A DNA stretch of 64,000 nt from Sphingopyxis sp. PAMC25046 (GCF_004795895.1 NZ_CP039250.1:1798001-1862000), one strand, 5' to 3'. Positions 28,350 to 38,665 are shown, counted from the first letter of the stretch. Numbers and translations are program-made. The notes: generated by a model from the sequence alone, not told the origin.

Positions 28350-28772
28350 CTATTGATCGATGATGATCGTGCCCGGATGATGTTTGTCGAGATGCTTCTT
28401 GATGATCTTGAGGTTCCGCGTATTTGAGCGGAAGAAAAAGTCGAACGCATCGCCGACGAGCGGGACAGCGCCGAGCGCGGTATCGACGCCAAGATTGCCG
28501 ATCATGCGCCAGATCTTCCATTTCGGCATGCCGAGGTTGCGCGCTTCCCAGATCAGATAGGCGCCCATCGTTGCGGCGATCACGTCGCCGACGACAGGAA
28601 CGAGACCGACGATCGCATCTAGGCCGACGGGACGGTTGATGCCCGGAATGATGAAGCTGCGTTCGAGCAGGATTTCGAGCGTTTCGACCCGCTTGCGTAG
28701 CGCGGCTGGATCGTTGCGGTTCTGGATCAGCGCGTCGAAGATCGCATCGGGATTGGGGGGCGAAGGGGCCAT
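28350..28772 (-). CDS. DUF4112 domain membrane protein
   Basis: A 140-residue protein with DUF4112 features: PGINRPVGLDAIVGLVPVVGDVIAATMGAY-like hydrophobic segment (cited in pieces: GLDAIVGLVPVVGD and then GAYLIWEARNLG), followed by a second PLVGDAFDFFFRSNTRN. Function is unknown. ATG at 28772 follows GGAAAGGA by five bases, which rules out the TTG a few codons earlier. It precedes the S9 peptidase on the same strand. Confidence 0.8.
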   Translation of the reverse strand: MAPSPPNPDAIFDALIQNRNDPAALRKRVETLEILLERSFIIPGINRPVGLDAIVGLVPVVGDVIAATMGAYLIWEARNLGMPKWKIWRMIGNLGVDTALGAVPLVGDAFDFFFRSNTRNLKIIKKHLDKHHPGTIIIDQ

Positions 28773-28814
28773 CGGGGTCCTTTCCAAGGCGCCCGGACTT
28801 ACGGCGCCGCTGTA

Positions 28815-30347
28815 TTAGTTAGGTAAGTCGATCAGATGATTCAATGGGTGCTGCGCGCGGCCGTTGGCGCGCAGCCGGGTCAGGCGCTGCGACGCGACCG
28901 ACCAGCGCAGCGGCGTCGCGATCGGAATGAAGGGCGCGTAACGCGCGAGCACCTTCTCGGCGTCGCTGATCTGCTGGCGGCGCTGCCCGATGTCGATGTT
29001 GGCGGTCGCCAGCGCGATCAGGTCCTGCGCTTCGCGATTGCACAGCGTGTCGCGCCGGCACGACAGGCGGCGGAGCGCCCAGATCGGATCGTCATTCGGC
29101 GCGACCTCGTCGATCAGGCGCAGGTCGGCTTTCGATGCCATCGCGACGCGTTCGCTAGGCACGCCAATCGCTTTGAAGTCGGCGGCGACATAGGCGTACA
29201 ATATGCGCCCGCCCGGGGTGTCCGGAACCGCGACGCGCAGCGGGTCGATCTCGCGCCCCGCGGCGCGCCACGCATCGACGACGCGCTTCGCCTGCGCAAG
29301 GCGAGAGGCCTCGTCGAACTCGGCCCAGGCGGGGATCAGCGGCACTGGGCCGCCATCGCGCGCGTAGAGCGCGGGACGCAGCGTGACCTGCGGCTGCCAT
29401 TCGGTGAGGCCAAAGGCCTCGATCAGTCGCTCGCGCCGGACCGCACGAACAAGTGCGTCGCGGTTGACGTCGGTAGCGAGGAACCCCTCGGCGCGCACGA
29501 ACGACAGGCCGAATAGGCCGGGCACGGGGTCGACGACGAGGCGCGATCGGCCGACGTTCGAAGCGACGAAATAGGGAAGGGTCGAAAAGCGGCCGCCGAT
29601 CACGCCGTCGGCATAGCCGTTCTTGAACCGCGCGAGCGCGCCTTCGGGCGAGGTGCCGACGAGTTCGATCGCGGCGGCGGGGTCGTTCGCGGCGGCCTCG
29701 GCCGCCTCGGGATCCTCGGCGAGCGGGTCGGGGACGGGCGAGAGCCGTACTGCATTGCCCATCTTGCGCGCGCGCATCGGGCCCCAGCCCATGCCCTTGT
29801 TGACAATCGCCATCGACGGCTGGGCGAGCAGTTCAAGGATCGCGGGTTGCGGCACCGAGAGGCGGATTTCGATGACGGTATCGGTCATCGCCTTGATCGT
29901 CTCGACCTCCGGAAAATCGTCCTTTAGGATGTGGCGGCTGGAAGGCGCGAGGTAGGAGCGCAGGATCTCGGCGACATCCTCGGCCGTCACCTTGCGCCCG
30001 TTGGTCCATTTGGCTTCACGAAGGCGGAAAATATAGCTGCGCCCATCTGTGGTGACGGTCCAGCGGTCGGCGAGGCCGGTGTCGATCTGGCCCTCGCCGT
30101 CATAGCTGACGAGCCCCTGAGAGGTCGCGTCGAGTAGCGCGGCATTGGCGGCCGACAATTCGCCGGAGAGCGGCGTCGCGGCGAGGTTGAGCGTGCCGAT
30201 CGCGGCGACCTTCACGGGGCCGCGCTCGCCGAACAGGCCGCAGCTGGCAAGACTCAAGGCGATCAGGGCGGTGAGGCCGATATCGCGGCCGCGGCTAGTC
30301 TTTCCTCTGGCCCGGTGATCGTCTTGGTTCAGCATGGCAGGCATCAT
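28815..30347 (-). CDS. Family 5 ABC solute-binding lipoprotein
   Basis: A 510-residue peptide/nickel-type binding protein. N-terminal helix GLTALIALSLASC with lipobox at about residue 36, so it is membrane-anchored in the periplasm. The family 5 landmarks are LVSYDGEGQIDTGLADRW, YIFRLREAKWTNGRKVTAED and the C-terminal RRDTLCNREAQDL region. No permease or ATPase genes of the oligopeptide type lie beside it, so its transport partners are elsewhere or it has another role. Start may be the second or third Met. Confidence 0.82.
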   Translation of the reverse strand: MMPAMLNQDDHRARGKTSRGRDIGLTALIALSLASCGLFGERGPVKVAAIGTLNLAATPLSGELSAANAALLDATSQGLVSYDGEGQIDTGLADRWTVTTDGRSYIFRLREAKWTNGRKVTAEDVAEILRSYLAPSSRHILKDDFPEVETIKAMTDTVIEIRLSVPQPAILELLAQPSMAIVNKGMGWGPMRARKMGNAVRLSPVPDPLAEDPEAAEAAANDPAAAIELVGTSPEGALARFKNGYADGVIGGRFSTLPYFVASNVGRSRLVVDPVPGLFGLSFVRAEGFLATDVNRDALVRAVRRERLIEAFGLTEWQPQVTLRPALYARDGGPVPLIPAWAEFDEASRLAQAKRVVDAWRAAGREIDPLRVAVPDTPGGRILYAYVAADFKAIGVPSERVAMASKADLRLIDEVAPNDDPIWALRRLSCRRDTLCNREAQDLIALATANIDIGQRRQQISDAEKVLARYAPFIPIATPLRWSVASQRLTRLRANGRAQHPLNHLIDLPN

Positions 30348-30422
30348 AATGATAAGCGGTAAAACCGGAAGCGGTCATCCGGACCGCGGCGTAAGTTGCT
30401 GGAAAAGCTCGACCTTTAGATG

Positions 30423-31775
30423 TCATTTCGTCGTTGTCGGGCGCGTTATTTCGGCATCGCCATAGGCGAACGCGAGCGGCGCCCCCTTGGCATAGTCGAT
30501 CAGCAACCGGAAATAGCCCGGCGTGAAACGGGTCGACACGCGCGATCCGTCAGGCGCGGTCTCGAATTCGGTCATGCCATGTTCGGCCTCGGGAAAGACG
30601 GCGAGGGTGATCGGCTGCCCGTCGGCGATCAGTCCCTTGATCCGCCGCGCGGTTTCACCAGCCGGCGCGTCGATATCCTGCCCGCCGAGCGCCCAGAGCT
30701 GCGGCACGCGGACCGCGCGGAGCGTCGGCATCGGATCATAGTGAACGGGCGTGCCGAAACGATAGACCTGCCCCTTGGTCCTGATCTCTTCGGCGGTCAT
30801 CCCGAGGATGAGGTGAGTGTAATTGCCGTAAACATCCTTGTACCAAGGCTCATCGCGATAGCGCGCGCGCACCGCGTCGAGCTCCTCGATCCCGTCGGTC
30901 ATGCCGCTGGCGAAGATGCGGGTCGTCGCGGCGCCGATTTCCTGCGCCTTGGTGATCACGTCGGCGCCGTAGCCCTTGAGCCCCATCTGAAACGCAATGG
31001 CTTCGCGATCCTCGTCGGCAACCGACACTGCGAGGCCGAAGCTGACGATCAGGAAGTCGACCTGCGTGCGCGTCGCCGCGAGTGGTGCGATCCAGCCGCC
31101 CTGGCTCGGCCCCTGAAAACCGAATCGCGTCCCGCGCGCACCCGCCATCCGCCACGTCTCGGCGAGCGCGGCGACGGCGTCGTCGGCGAGCAGCGAGAAG
31201 ACCTGCGTATATTTGTCGCCCGACGCGCCGGTGCCGCGCTTATCATAGACGAAGGCGCCGACACCCGCGGCGGGAAGCATGCGCTGCAGCGAATTGGTAT
31301 CGCGCGCCGATGCGAATTCCGCGCCGTGGAGCAGCACGACGATCGGGACGGGGCCGTTGCCGGGCGGCATCACCAGCCGTCCGACGAGGCGGGTGCCGTG
31401 GCTGGTGAAGCTGGTCTCGCGCGTTTCGAGCGCGATCCGTTGCCCGCTGCGCTCGCCGAACTGCATCGTTTTCGCCGCGCAGTCGAAACGGACCGTCAGC
31501 CCATCGGGGCGCCCCGTCCAGCCGGCGGTGCCGGTCCAGCGATCGCCATCGCGTTTCAACTCGCCGCTCGCCCCGTCGAGACCGCGCCAGCGCAGCGCAC
31601 CCTCGCTTGCCGCGGCGACGTCGATGACGCCGCCGTCGGAAAGCCGATATGCGCCCTGCGCGCAGTCGGTTTCGGCCGCGGCGGCCGGGGCTGCGACGAG
31701 CAACGCGGCGATCAGGGCAGCCAGATGCCGTGAAATGGCGTTGTTGCCGCGAAGCGTGGATTTGGCTGTCAGCAT
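30423..31775 (-). CDS. Secreted alpha/beta hydrolase
   Basis: A protein of about 450 residues exported by a signal peptide (AALIAALLVAAPAAAAE). The first 130 residues are a beta-rich domain; the hydrolase core begins at VPIVVLLHGAEFASA, with Ser in GPSQGGWIAP, Asp in LGGQDIDAPA and His in PEAEHGMTEFE. It resembles the YqfB/dienelactone hydrolase-like acyl-peptide hydrolases of COG1073. An ATG at 31796 lies in the CCA end of tRNA-Leu, so the internal start at 31775 is taken. Confidence 0.82.
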   Translation of the reverse strand: MLTAKSTLRGNNAISRHLAALIAALLVAAPAAAAETDCAQGAYRLSDGGVIDVAAASEGALRWRGLDGASGELKRDGDRWTGTAGWTGRPDGLTVRFDCAAKTMQFGERSGQRIALETRETSFTSHGTRLVGRLVMPPGNGPVPIVVLLHGAEFASARDTNSLQRMLPAAGVGAFVYDKRGTGASGDKYTQVFSLLADDAVAALAETWRMAGARGTRFGFQGPSQGGWIAPLAATRTQVDFLIVSFGLAVSVADEDREAIAFQMGLKGYGADVITKAQEIGAATTRIFASGMTDGIEELDAVRARYRDEPWYKDVYGNYTHLILGMTAEEIRTKGQVYRFGTPVHYDPMPTLRAVRVPQLWALGGQDIDAPAGETARRIKGLIADGQPITLAVFPEAEHGMTEFETAPDGSRVSTRFTPGYFRLLIDYAKGAPLAFAYGDAEITRPTTTK

Positions 31776-31795
31776 GAGGCCTCGTGCGTGAAACA

Positions 31796-31881
31796 TGGTG
31801 CGGACGGCGGGACTTGAACCCGCATGACACTAGGCCGGCAGATTTTAAGTCTGCTGCGTCTACCGATTTCGCCACGTCCGC
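31796..31881 (-). tRNA. tRNA-Leu (TAA)
   Basis: Class II tRNA with a long variable arm. Acceptor GCGGACG pairs with CGTCCGC, the anticodon loop contains TAA in GACTTAAAATC, the T-arm reads GGTTCAAGTCC, and the CCA tail is encoded (31796-31798). Length 86 including CCA. Confidence 0.95.
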
Positions 31882-31968
31882 GCCGGGCTTGGTCAAGCCG
31901 ATGGGCCGGGTGAGGTCAAGCGATGTTTGGCGCTTCACGCGATGCGGCGGCTGGGCTAAACGCATGGC

Positions 31969-32916
31969 ATGACAGTGGTTCTCCAGATTTCCGGCCTCGG
32001 AAAAACATATAAAAGCGGTCACAAAGCGCTGAGCGATGTCGACCTTTCGATCAACAAAGGCGAGATTTTTGCGCTGCTCGGGCCGAACGGCGCGGGCAAG
32101 ACGACTATGATCAGCATCGTCTGCGGCATCGTCACGCCGAGCGCTGGGACGGTCACCGTCGGCGGACATGATCACGCCCGCGACTATCGCGCCGCGCGCG
32201 CGATGATCGGGCTGGTGCCGCAGGAGCTCCATACCGATGCGTTCGAAAGCGTGATGGCGACGGTCAGCTTCTCGCGCGGATTGTTCGGTAGGCCCAAGGA
32301 CACGGCGTTCGTCGAGCAACTGCTCAAGGATCTGTCGCTGTGGGACAAGCGCGATTCCAAGATTATGGAATTGTCGGGTGGGATGAAGCGCCGCGTGATG
32401 ATCGCCAAGGCGCTCTCCCACGAACCCGAAATCCTGTTTCTCGACGAACCCACCGCGGGCGTCGATGTCGAGCTGCGCCGCGACATGTGGAACATGGTGC
32501 GCGGTTTGCGCGAGCGCGGGGTCACGATCATCCTCACCACCCACTATATCGAGGAGGCCGAGGAAATGGCCGACCGCGTCGGGGTGATCACCGGTGGGCG
32601 GCTGATTCTGGTCGAGCAGAAGGACGAGTTGATCAAGAAGCTCGGGCGCAAGACGCTGACGCTCAACCTCGCCGAACCACTCGCGGCGATTCCCGACGAG
32701 CTGGCGCAATGGAAGCTCGAACTTGCGGGCGAGGGCAATGAGCTGGTCTATGAGTTCGACAGCCGAGCCGAGGCCACCGGGGTGCCGTCGCTGCTACGCC
32801 GGATGACCGACATCGGCGTAGGGTTCAAGGATCTGCATACAAGGCAAAGCTCGCTCGAGGATATTTTCGTCGGGCTGGTTCACGAATCGAACGGTACGAA
32901 GGGAGAAGCCGCATGA
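31969..32916 (+). CDS. ABC-2 type exporter ATP-binding protein
   Basis: A 315-residue ATPase of the drug/polysaccharide exporter (DrrA/CcmA-like) class. Walker [10 protein letters not shown] near residue 40, signature LSGGMKRR, Walker [13 protein letters not shown], switch His in [11 protein letters not shown]. The C-terminal 80 residues are the regulatory region common in this class. Stop overlaps the permease start (ATGA). The substrate is not apparent. Confidence 0.93.
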   Translation: MTVVLQISGLGKTYKSGHKALSDVDLSINKGEIFALLGPNGAGKTTMISIVCGIVTPSAGTVTVGGHDHARDYRAARAMIGLVPQELHTDAFESVMATVSFSRGLFGRPKDTAFVEQLLKDLSLWDKRDSKIMELSGGMKRRVMIAKALSHEPEILFLDEPTAGVDVELRRDMWNMVRGLRERGVTIILTTHYIEEAEEMADRVGVITGGRLILVEQKDELIKKLGRKTLTLNLAEPLAAIPDELAQWKLELAGEGNELVYEFDSRAEATGVPSLLRRMTDIGVGFKDLHTRQSSLEDIFVGLVHESNGTKGEAA

Positions 32917-33680
32917 CCGCGAACTGGCGCGGCGTGCGCGCGATCTACGCTTTCGAAATGGCCCGATTCGGGCGCACCTTCTGGACCAGCCTGATGCTGC
33001 CGGTGATCACCACGGCGCTCTATTTCGTCGTCTTCGGATCGGCGATCGGCAGCCGGATGGCCGAGGTCAGCGACGTGCCCTATGGTGCCTTCATCGTCCC
33101 CGGACTGATGATGCTGACGATGTTCACCGAAAGTATCAGCAACGCGTCGTTCGGCATCTATATGCCCAAATGGACGGGCACGATCTACGAGATGCTGTCG
33201 GCGCCGCTGTCGCCTCTGGAAACGGTGATCGCCTATGTCGGTGCCGCCGCGACCAAGTCGGTCGTGATCGGGTCGATCATTTTCGCGACCGCGCACCTGT
33301 TCGTCGACGTGCAGGTTGCGCATCCGCTGCTGATGGCCGCCTTCATGATCCTGATGGCGGTGACATTCTGCCTGTTCGGCTTCATCATCGGCATCTGGGC
33401 GCAGAGCTTCGAACAGCTTCAGGTCATCCCGATGCTGGTCGTCTATCCGCTGACCTTTCTGGGCGGCGCCTTCTATTCGCTCGACATGCTGCCCGCGGCG
33501 TGGCGGACGATTACGCTGTTCAATCCTGTCGTCTACCTGATCAGCGGGTTCCGCTGGACTTTCTTCGGCAAGGGCGACGTCGGGATCGAGGTGAGCATGG
33601 GGGCGGTCGCGCTTTTCCTGGCGCTGTGCCTCGGCGTGATTTTCTGGATGTTCCGCACCGGATACCGGCTCAAGAACTGA
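32913..33680 (+). CDS. ABC-2 type exporter permease
   Basis: A 255-residue inner-membrane protein with six helices, matching ABC-2 permeases: [20 protein letters not shown] and the conserved [20 protein letters not shown] loop in the fifth and sixth segments ([10 protein letters not shown]). It pairs with the ATPase gene, which it overlaps by four bases. A long inverted repeat follows the stop and likely ends transcription. Confidence 0.9.
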   Translation: MTANWRGVRAIYAFEMARFGRTFWTSLMLPVITTALYFVVFGSAIGSRMAEVSDVPYGAFIVPGLMMLTMFTESISNASFGIYMPKWTGTIYEMLSAPLSPLETVIAYVGAAATKSVVIGSIIFATAHLFVDVQVAHPLLMAAFMILMAVTFCLFGFIIGIWAQSFEQLQVIPMLVVYPLTFLGGAFYSLDMLPAAWRTITLFNPVVYLISGFRWTFFGKGDVGIEVSMGAVALFLALCLGVIFWMFRTGYRLKN

Positions 33681-33704
33681 GGCAATGCCGACCACAAACA
33701 GCGT

Positions 33705-33779
33705 GTCATTCCGGCGAAGGCCGGAATCTCGACGTAGCGTCCAGGGTTGTGGTGAGATCCCGGCCTTCGCCGGGATGAC
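33705..33779. repeat. REP-like inverted repeat, 26-bp arms
   Basis: Arms at 33705-33730 and 33754-33779 pair with only two imperfect positions, both G-U in RNA; loop of 23 bases. Cores are ccggcgaaggccgg and cggccttcgccg. It lies between two convergent genes (permease and ihfB) and can fold in either transcript, so it may serve as a two-way terminator. The sequence style is that of dispersed REP elements in alphaproteobacteria. Confidence 0.75.
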
Positions 33780-33794
33780 GAGAAAATGGTCGGC

Positions 33795-34073
33795 TCAGCT
33801 GTTCAAGCGCTCGCGCATTTCCTTGCCCGGTTTGAAATAGGGCACATTCTTCGCCTTCACATCGACGGCGGCTCCGGTGCGGGGATTGCGACCGGTACGC
33901 GATTCGCGCGCGCGGGTCGAGAAGGCGCCGAAGCCGCGGAGTTCTACGCGGCCGCCCGCCGCGAGTTGGTCGACGATCGAGTCGAAGAAAGTGTCGACGA
34001 TGCGCTCGACTTCCTCGAGTCGCAAATCGCTGTTTTCGCTCGCGATCTTTTGAACCAGTTCTGACCGGATCAT
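33795..34073 (-). CDS. ihfB: Integration host factor subunit beta
   Basis: A 92-residue DNA-bending protein of the HU/IHF fold that works as a heterodimer with IHF-alpha. [11 protein letters not shown] at the start, VELRGFGAF in the middle and RTGRNPRTG in the beta-arm are characteristic; the final [12 protein letters not shown] matches IHF-beta. It lies downstream of rpsA on the same strand, the conserved order of many proteobacteria, separated by a terminator. Confidence 0.93.
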   Translation of the reverse strand: MIRSELVQKIASENSDLRLEEVERIVDTFFDSIVDQLAAGGRVELRGFGAFSTRARESRTGRNPRTGAAVDVKAKNVPYFKPGKEMRERLNS

Positions 34074-34215
34074 GTGCTTCCCCTAATATATACAGCCACG
34101 CATTTCCCGCCGAGGCGGGTTCCGGTCGTTGCCGGCCCCTAGTGCGTGAGACCCCTCCCAACGCTCCGCGAAGGTATCACGAATCGCGGTTCGGTCAAAA
34201 ATATATCACGACAAG

Positions 34216-34250
34216 AAAAAGGCCCGCAGAGGGACACTCTGCGGGCCTTT
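34216..34250 (-). terminator. Rho-independent terminator of rpsA
   Basis: Stem ggcccgcagag (34221-34231) with ctctgcgggcc (34237-34247), a 5-base loop, and on the minus strand a T run (complement of aaaaa at 34216-34220). It lies 25 bases after the rpsA stop. Confidence 0.9.
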
Positions 34251-34274
34251 CTTTGCCTCGTGGCGGAAGGAGGG

Positions 34275-35987
34275 TCAGTCCTTCTTGCCGGCCTTCAGCG
34301 CTTCGCCGAGGATGTCGCCGAGCGATGCACCCGAGTCCGACGAGCCGTACTGTGCGACGGCTTCCTTCTCTTCGGCGATCTGCATTGCCTTGACCGAGAA
34401 GTTCGGCTTTTTCGAACGGTCGAAACCGATGACCATCGCGTCGAACTTCTGGCCGACCTGATAGCGTTCGGCGCGCTGTTCGTCGCGGTCGCGGCCAAGG
34501 TCGGCGCGCTTGATGAAGCCGGTGGCGCCATCTTCGCCGGCCTGCACTTCGAGGCCGTTGTCGCGGACTTCGAGGACCGAGACGGTGACGATGTCGTTTT
34601 TCTTCAGCGAACCCGCCGCAGCAACGCCGCCGCCAACGGCCGGGGCGCCCTTTTCAAGCTGCTTGATGCCGAGGCTGATGCGTTCCTTCTCGACGTCGAC
34701 GTCGAGAACGACGACCTGCACGGCCTCGCCCTTGCGGTGGAGATGCAGCGCTTCTTCGCCCGAGATGCCCCACGCGATGTCCGACATGTGGACCATGCCG
34801 TCGACGTCGCCCGGAAGGCCGACGAACAGACCGAATTCGGTCGCATTCTTGACTTCGCCTTCGACGACCGAGCCGACCGGGTGGGCTTCGGCAAAGGCGC
34901 CCCAGGGGTTCGACTGGGCCTGCTTGAGGCCGAGCGAGATGCGGCGCTTGTCGCTGTCGACTTCGAGGACGATGACGTCGACTTCCTGGCTGGTCGAAAC
35001 GATCTTGCCGGGGTGGACGTTCTTCTTGACCCACGACATTTCGCTGACGTGGACCAGGCCTTCGATGCCGGGCTCGAGTTCGACGAACGCACCGTAATCG
35101 GTGATGTTGGTGACGGTGCCCGACAGCTTCGCGCCGACCGGGTATTTGGCGGCGACGCCTTCCCACGGATCGCTTTCGAGCTGCTTCATGCCGAGGCTGA
35201 TGCGCTGCGTGTCGCGGTTGATGCGGATGATCTGGACGCGGACGGTGTCACCGATGTTGATGACTTCGCTCGGATGGTTGACGCGCTTGTAGCTCATGTC
35301 GGTGACATGGAGCAGGCCGTCGATGCCGCCGAGGTCGACGAACGCACCATAATCGGTGATGTTCTTGACCGCGCCTTCGATGATCTGGCCTTCTTCGAGG
35401 TTCTGGATCAGGCCCGAACGCTGTTCGGCGCGCGTTTCTTCGAGGATGGCGCGGCGCGACACGACAATATTGCCGCGGCGGCGATCCATCTTGAGGATCT
35501 GGAAGGGCTGCGGCAGGTCCATGAGCGGGCCGACGTCGCGCACGGGGCGGATGTCGACCTGCGAACCCGGAAGGAACGCCACGGCGCCGCCGAGGTCGAC
35601 GGTGAAGCCGCCCTTGACGCGGCCGAAGATGACGCCTTCGACGCGGGCTTCCTTGTTGAATTCTTCTTCGAGGCGGTCCCACGCGGCTTCGCGGCGAGCA
35701 CGGTCGCGCGACAGCATGGTTTCGCCATTGGCGTTTTCGACGCGGTCGACATAGACTTCGACTTCGTCGCCGACATTGAGGTCGGCCTTCTGGCCCGGCA
35801 TCGCGAATTCGCGAAGCGGCACGCGACCTTCGCTCTTCAGGCCGATGTCGATCACTGCCAGGTCATTTTCGATCGCGGTCACGGTGCCCTTGACGACGCG
35901 GCCTTCAAAGCCGCCATCAGCACCACCCAGCGATTCGTCGAGCATCGCGGCGAAATCGTCGCGCGACGGAAAAGCCGTAGAGGCCAT
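34275..35987 (-). CDS. rpsA: 30S ribosomal protein S1
   Basis: A 570-residue translation factor that binds mRNA at the ribosome. Six S1/OB repeats can be followed; typical repeats read GTVTNITDYGAFVELEPG and GLVHVSEMSW, with further copies at DLGGIDGLLHVTDMS and GDVDGMVHMSDIAWG. Two N-terminal repeats are degenerate as usual. The protein ends in an acidic/basic tail DILGEALKAGKKD. It has its own terminator and lies 275 bp after cmk. Confidence 0.97.
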   Translation of the reverse strand: MASTAFPSRDDFAAMLDESLGGADGGFEGRVVKGTVTAIENDLAVIDIGLKSEGRVPLREFAMPGQKADLNVGDEVEVYVDRVENANGETMLSRDRARREAAWDRLEEEFNKEARVEGVIFGRVKGGFTVDLGGAVAFLPGSQVDIRPVRDVGPLMDLPQPFQILKMDRRRGNIVVSRRAILEETRAEQRSGLIQNLEEGQIIEGAVKNITDYGAFVDLGGIDGLLHVTDMSYKRVNHPSEVINIGDTVRVQIIRINRDTQRISLGMKQLESDPWEGVAAKYPVGAKLSGTVTNITDYGAFVELEPGIEGLVHVSEMSWVKKNVHPGKIVSTSQEVDVIVLEVDSDKRRISLGLKQAQSNPWGAFAEAHPVGSVVEGEVKNATEFGLFVGLPGDVDGMVHMSDIAWGISGEEALHLHRKGEAVQVVVLDVDVEKERISLGIKQLEKGAPAVGGGVAAAGSLKKNDIVTVSVLEVRDNGLEVQAGEDGATGFIKRADLGRDRDEQRAERYQVGQKFDAMVIGFDRSKKPNFSVKAMQIAEEKEAVAQYGSSDSGASLGDILGEALKAGKKD

Positions 35988-36120
35988 AGAGTGTTTTCCT
36001 TACTTCATTTGTTCCGGCCAAGCGGTTGGTTCCGCTGGTCTTGTGGCCGATCCGTCCTGCCCGCCGGATGCGGAGCAAGACATCCTCGAAGCGCTTCGAT
36101 CGGCAAGGCGCGGGCAAAGC

Positions 36121-36154
36121 AAAAAGGGCGCGACGAGTCGGTCTCGTCACGCCC
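36121..36154 (-). terminator. Rho-independent terminator of aroA-cmk
   Basis: Stem gggcgcgacgag (36126-36137) with ctcgtcacgccc (36143-36154), one wobble pair and a 5-base loop; five T on the minus strand follow. It separates aroA-cmk from rpsA. Confidence 0.85.
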
Positions 36155-36261
36155 GACACTCGAATGGAGTGGCGGTCTGTCCGTGCCTCGACCGGCAAAA
36201 GCGCCCGTCGGACGCGGCGCCTATAGGCGCGGACCCCCGCGAAAGCAAGGGAAAAGGGCGG

Positions 36262-36891
36262 TCAACCGCGGTCCGTGCGCCGCTGTTCGACAAAGGCGAC
36301 CGCGGCGGCCAGCGCGGCTTCGCGGGTCATGTCGCTATTGTCGAGCAGCATCGCGTCGGCCGCGCGGGCAAGCGGCGCATCGGCGCGGCCGGTATCGCGC
36401 GCGTCGCGGGCGTGAATGTCGGCCAGCACGACATCGTAGCTCACGTCGACGCCGCGCGCGCGCATTTCGACATGCCGGCGGCGCGCGCGTTCCTCGGGCG
36501 ACGCCGTGACAAATATCTTTGCATCGGCGTGCGGCGCGATCACGGTGCCGATATCGCGTCCGTCGAGTACCGCGCCGCCAGGCTGGTTGGCAAAATCGAC
36601 CTGGCGCTGGAACAGCGCGGCGCGCACCGCGGGATGGACCGACACGCGGCTCGCGAGCCCGCCCGTCGTTTCGTAGCGCAGCGCGGGATCGTCGAGCAGC
36701 GCGGCAGGGAAATCGCACGCCGCCAGCGCATCGTCGGCATTGTCGGCGTCGCCGTGATTGAGCTGGGTCTGGTAGCCGACGGCGCGATAGAGCAGCCCGG
36801 TGTCGAGTACGGGCAGGCCGAAATGTTCGGCAAGCTGGCGCGCGAGCGTGCCCTTGCCCGACGCGGTGGGGCCATCGACCGCGATGATCAT
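36262..36891 (-). CDS. cmk: Cytidylate kinase
   Basis: Phosphorylates CMP and dCMP. 209 residues with the P-loop [19 protein letters not shown] at residues 5-23 and [19 protein letters not shown] in the CMP-binding region, plus [11 protein letters not shown]. Its ATG overlaps the aroA stop in ATGA. The order aroA-cmk-rpsA-ihfB is a well-known proteobacterial arrangement. Confidence 0.96.
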   Translation of the reverse strand: MIIAVDGPTASGKGTLARQLAEHFGLPVLDTGLLYRAVGYQTQLNHGDADNADDALAACDFPAALLDDPALRYETTGGLASRVSVHPAVRAALFQRQVDFANQPGGAVLDGRDIGTVIAPHADAKIFVTASPEERARRRHVEMRARGVDVSYDVVLADIHARDARDTGRADAPLARAADAMLLDNSDMTREAALAAAVAFVEQRRTDRG

Positions 36892-38216
36892 TGCTGGAGG
36901 CCTACGAGCAAGGCTTCAAAATTGGGGAAGCTCGTCGCGACGGGGGCGATGTCGTCGATCGTCACCGGCGCCGTGCTGACAAGGCCGGCGACCGCGAAGC
37001 TCATGCAGATGCGGTGGTCAAGATGGCCAGCAATCGTCGCGCCGCCGGGCAGTGGGCCGCCGCCGGTGCCGTCGATGACCAGCCCGTCCTCGCTTTCCTC
37101 GACGCGCGCGCCGATGGCATCGAGGCCCGCCGCCATGACGGCCAGGCGGTCGCTCTCCTTGACGCGCAATTCGTCGAGGCCGGTCGTCGTCGTGCGGCCC
37201 TCGGCGAGCGCGGCGGCGACGAAGAGGATCGGGAATTCGTCGATCATGCTCGGCGCGACCGCGGGATCGACTTCGATGCCCTTGAGGTTGCTGTGGCGGA
37301 CGCGAAGGTCGGCGACGGGCTCGCCGCCGACTTCGCGCGCATCGAGGAGAGTGATGTCGCCGCCCATTTGTCGTAATACATCGACGAGGCCCGCGCGCGT
37401 CGGATTGAGGCCGACATTGGCGATGGTGACGTCCGATCCGGGCACGACCAGCGCCGCTACGATGAAGAAGGCGGCGGACGAGGGGTCCCCGGGGACAATG
37501 ATCGTCTGCGGCTTCAATTCGGCTTCACCACGAATATGGATATGTCGCGTGCCGTCGCCGTCGGCCTCGACCGTCAGCTCGGCGCCGAAGCCGCGCAGCA
37601 TGCGCTCGCTATGGTCGCGGGTGGGGACGGGCTCGATCACCTCGGTGATGCCGGGCGTGTTGAGCCCGGCGAGCAGCACCGCGCTCTTCACCTGCGCCGA
37701 GGCCATCGGCAGGCGGTAGGAAAGGGGAATGGCAGGCGCCAGGCCTCGGACCATCAGCGGCAGGCGGCTACCGGGCGAGGCGCTGATGTCGGCGCCCATC
37801 TGCGACAGCGGATCGATGACGCGGCCCATCGGGCGCCCCGACAGGCTGGCGTCGCCGACGAAGGTCGCGGTAATCGGATGGCTCGCGACGAGCCCCATCA
37901 GCAGGCGCGTCGAGGTGCCGCTATTGCCCATGTCGAGCGCTTCGCGCGGCTGGAGCAGCCCGCCGACCCCGACGCCGTGGATGCGCCATTCGCCATCGTC
38001 CTGCCGTTCGATCGTCGCGCCCATCGCACGCATCGCAGCGGCGGTGGCGAGCACGTCATGTCCTTCGAGCAGGCCTGTAACACGGCTTTCCCCAATGGCC
38101 AGCGCCGACAGCATCAGCGAACGGTGCGAGATGCTCTTGTCCCCCGGGATCGCGATCCTACCTTTCAGCGGAACGGAAGCGGAAAAGGCGCGCGGTGTGG
38201 CGGTTTGATCGGTCAT
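36888..38216 (-). CDS. aroA: 3-phosphoshikimate 1-carboxyvinyltransferase (EPSP synthase)
   Basis: Joins phosphoenolpyruvate to shikimate-3-phosphate in chorismate synthesis. About 442 residues; [29 protein letters not shown], and [15 protein letters not shown] are the family motifs. A glyphosate-tolerant class II type is suggested by the SALAIG and NSGTSTR wording, but this is not certain. The frame extends upstream to 38261; [11 protein letters not shown] at 38216 is the preferred start. Confidence 0.95.
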   Translation of the reverse strand: MTDQTATPRAFSASVPLKGRIAIPGDKSISHRSLMLSALAIGESRVTGLLEGHDVLATAAAMRAMGATIERQDDGEWRIHGVGVGGLLQPREALDMGNSGTSTRLLMGLVASHPITATFVGDASLSGRPMGRVIDPLSQMGADISASPGSRLPLMVRGLAPAIPLSYRLPMASAQVKSAVLLAGLNTPGITEVIEPVPTRDHSERMLRGFGAELTVEADGDGTRHIHIRGEAELKPQTIIVPGDPSSAAFFIVAALVVPGSDVTIANVGLNPTRAGLVDVLRQMGGDITLLDAREVGGEPVADLRVRHSNLKGIEVDPAVAPSMIDEFPILFVAAALAEGRTTTTGLDELRVKESDRLAVMAAGLDAIGARVEESEDGLVIDGTGGGPLPGGATIAGHLDHRICMSFAVAGLVSTAPVTIDDIAPVATSFPNFEALLVGLQQ

Positions 38217-38341
38217 GGCGTGCGGCTTTTGACAGCGGCCTTGCAATCTGGCAAGGCGCACGCCGATTTGACGGATAGCTATTCAGGCGCCGTCGCTCTT
38301 CCGATATTTCTATCCTGTTTCCAAAGGATTATGAGGCGTTT

Positions 38342-38665
38342 ATGATCAAGGCTGAATGGGGCACGAAGCGCAGCTGCCCGAAATGCGCCACCCGATTCTA
38401 TGATTTGACCAAGGATGATCCGATCAGCTGCATCAATTGCGGCTATAGCTGGATCCCGGAATCGGTGCTGAAATCGAAGCAGCCGATGCCGTTCGAGGAA
38501 GCCGAGAAGCCCGGCAAGGTCGCGAAGGAAGAAAGCACCGACGAGGATCTGGATCTGGACGTCGATGTCGACGAGGACAGCGATTCGCCGGACAATGACG
38601 TCGATCTGGGCGGTGACGACGACCTGGGCGTGGCCACCGGCGACGACGAGGACGACGAAAGCTGA
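38342..38665 (+). CDS. TIGR02300-type zinc-ribbon protein
   Basis: A 107-residue protein with two CxxC pairs, CPKCATRFYDLTKDDP and CINCGYSW, forming a zinc ribbon, followed by a highly acidic tail of Asp/Glu runs. This FYDLTKDDPI arrangement is the TIGR02300 family of alphaproteobacteria; its function is unknown. It is divergent from aroA and followed by tRNA-Ala. Confidence 0.9.
   Translation: MIKAEWGTKRSCPKCATRFYDLTKDDPISCINCGYSWIPESVLKSKQPMPFEEAEKPGKVAKEESTDEDLDLDVDVDEDSDSPDNDVDLGGDDDLGVATGDDEDDES

Noticed and set aside
25769..28363. 864-codon plus-strand frame
   Set aside because: Starts inside regA and runs antisense through the S9 peptidase; Arg-rich and without a recognisable domain.
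31776..31796. Longer start of the hydrolase inside tRNA-Leu
   Set aside because: That ATG is made from the CCA tail of the tRNA; the internal ATG at 31775 gives a better signal peptide start.
34146..36509. 787-codon plus-strand frame over rpsA
   Set aside because: Antisense to ribosomal protein S1, with Asp/Phe-rich composition from reverse reading.
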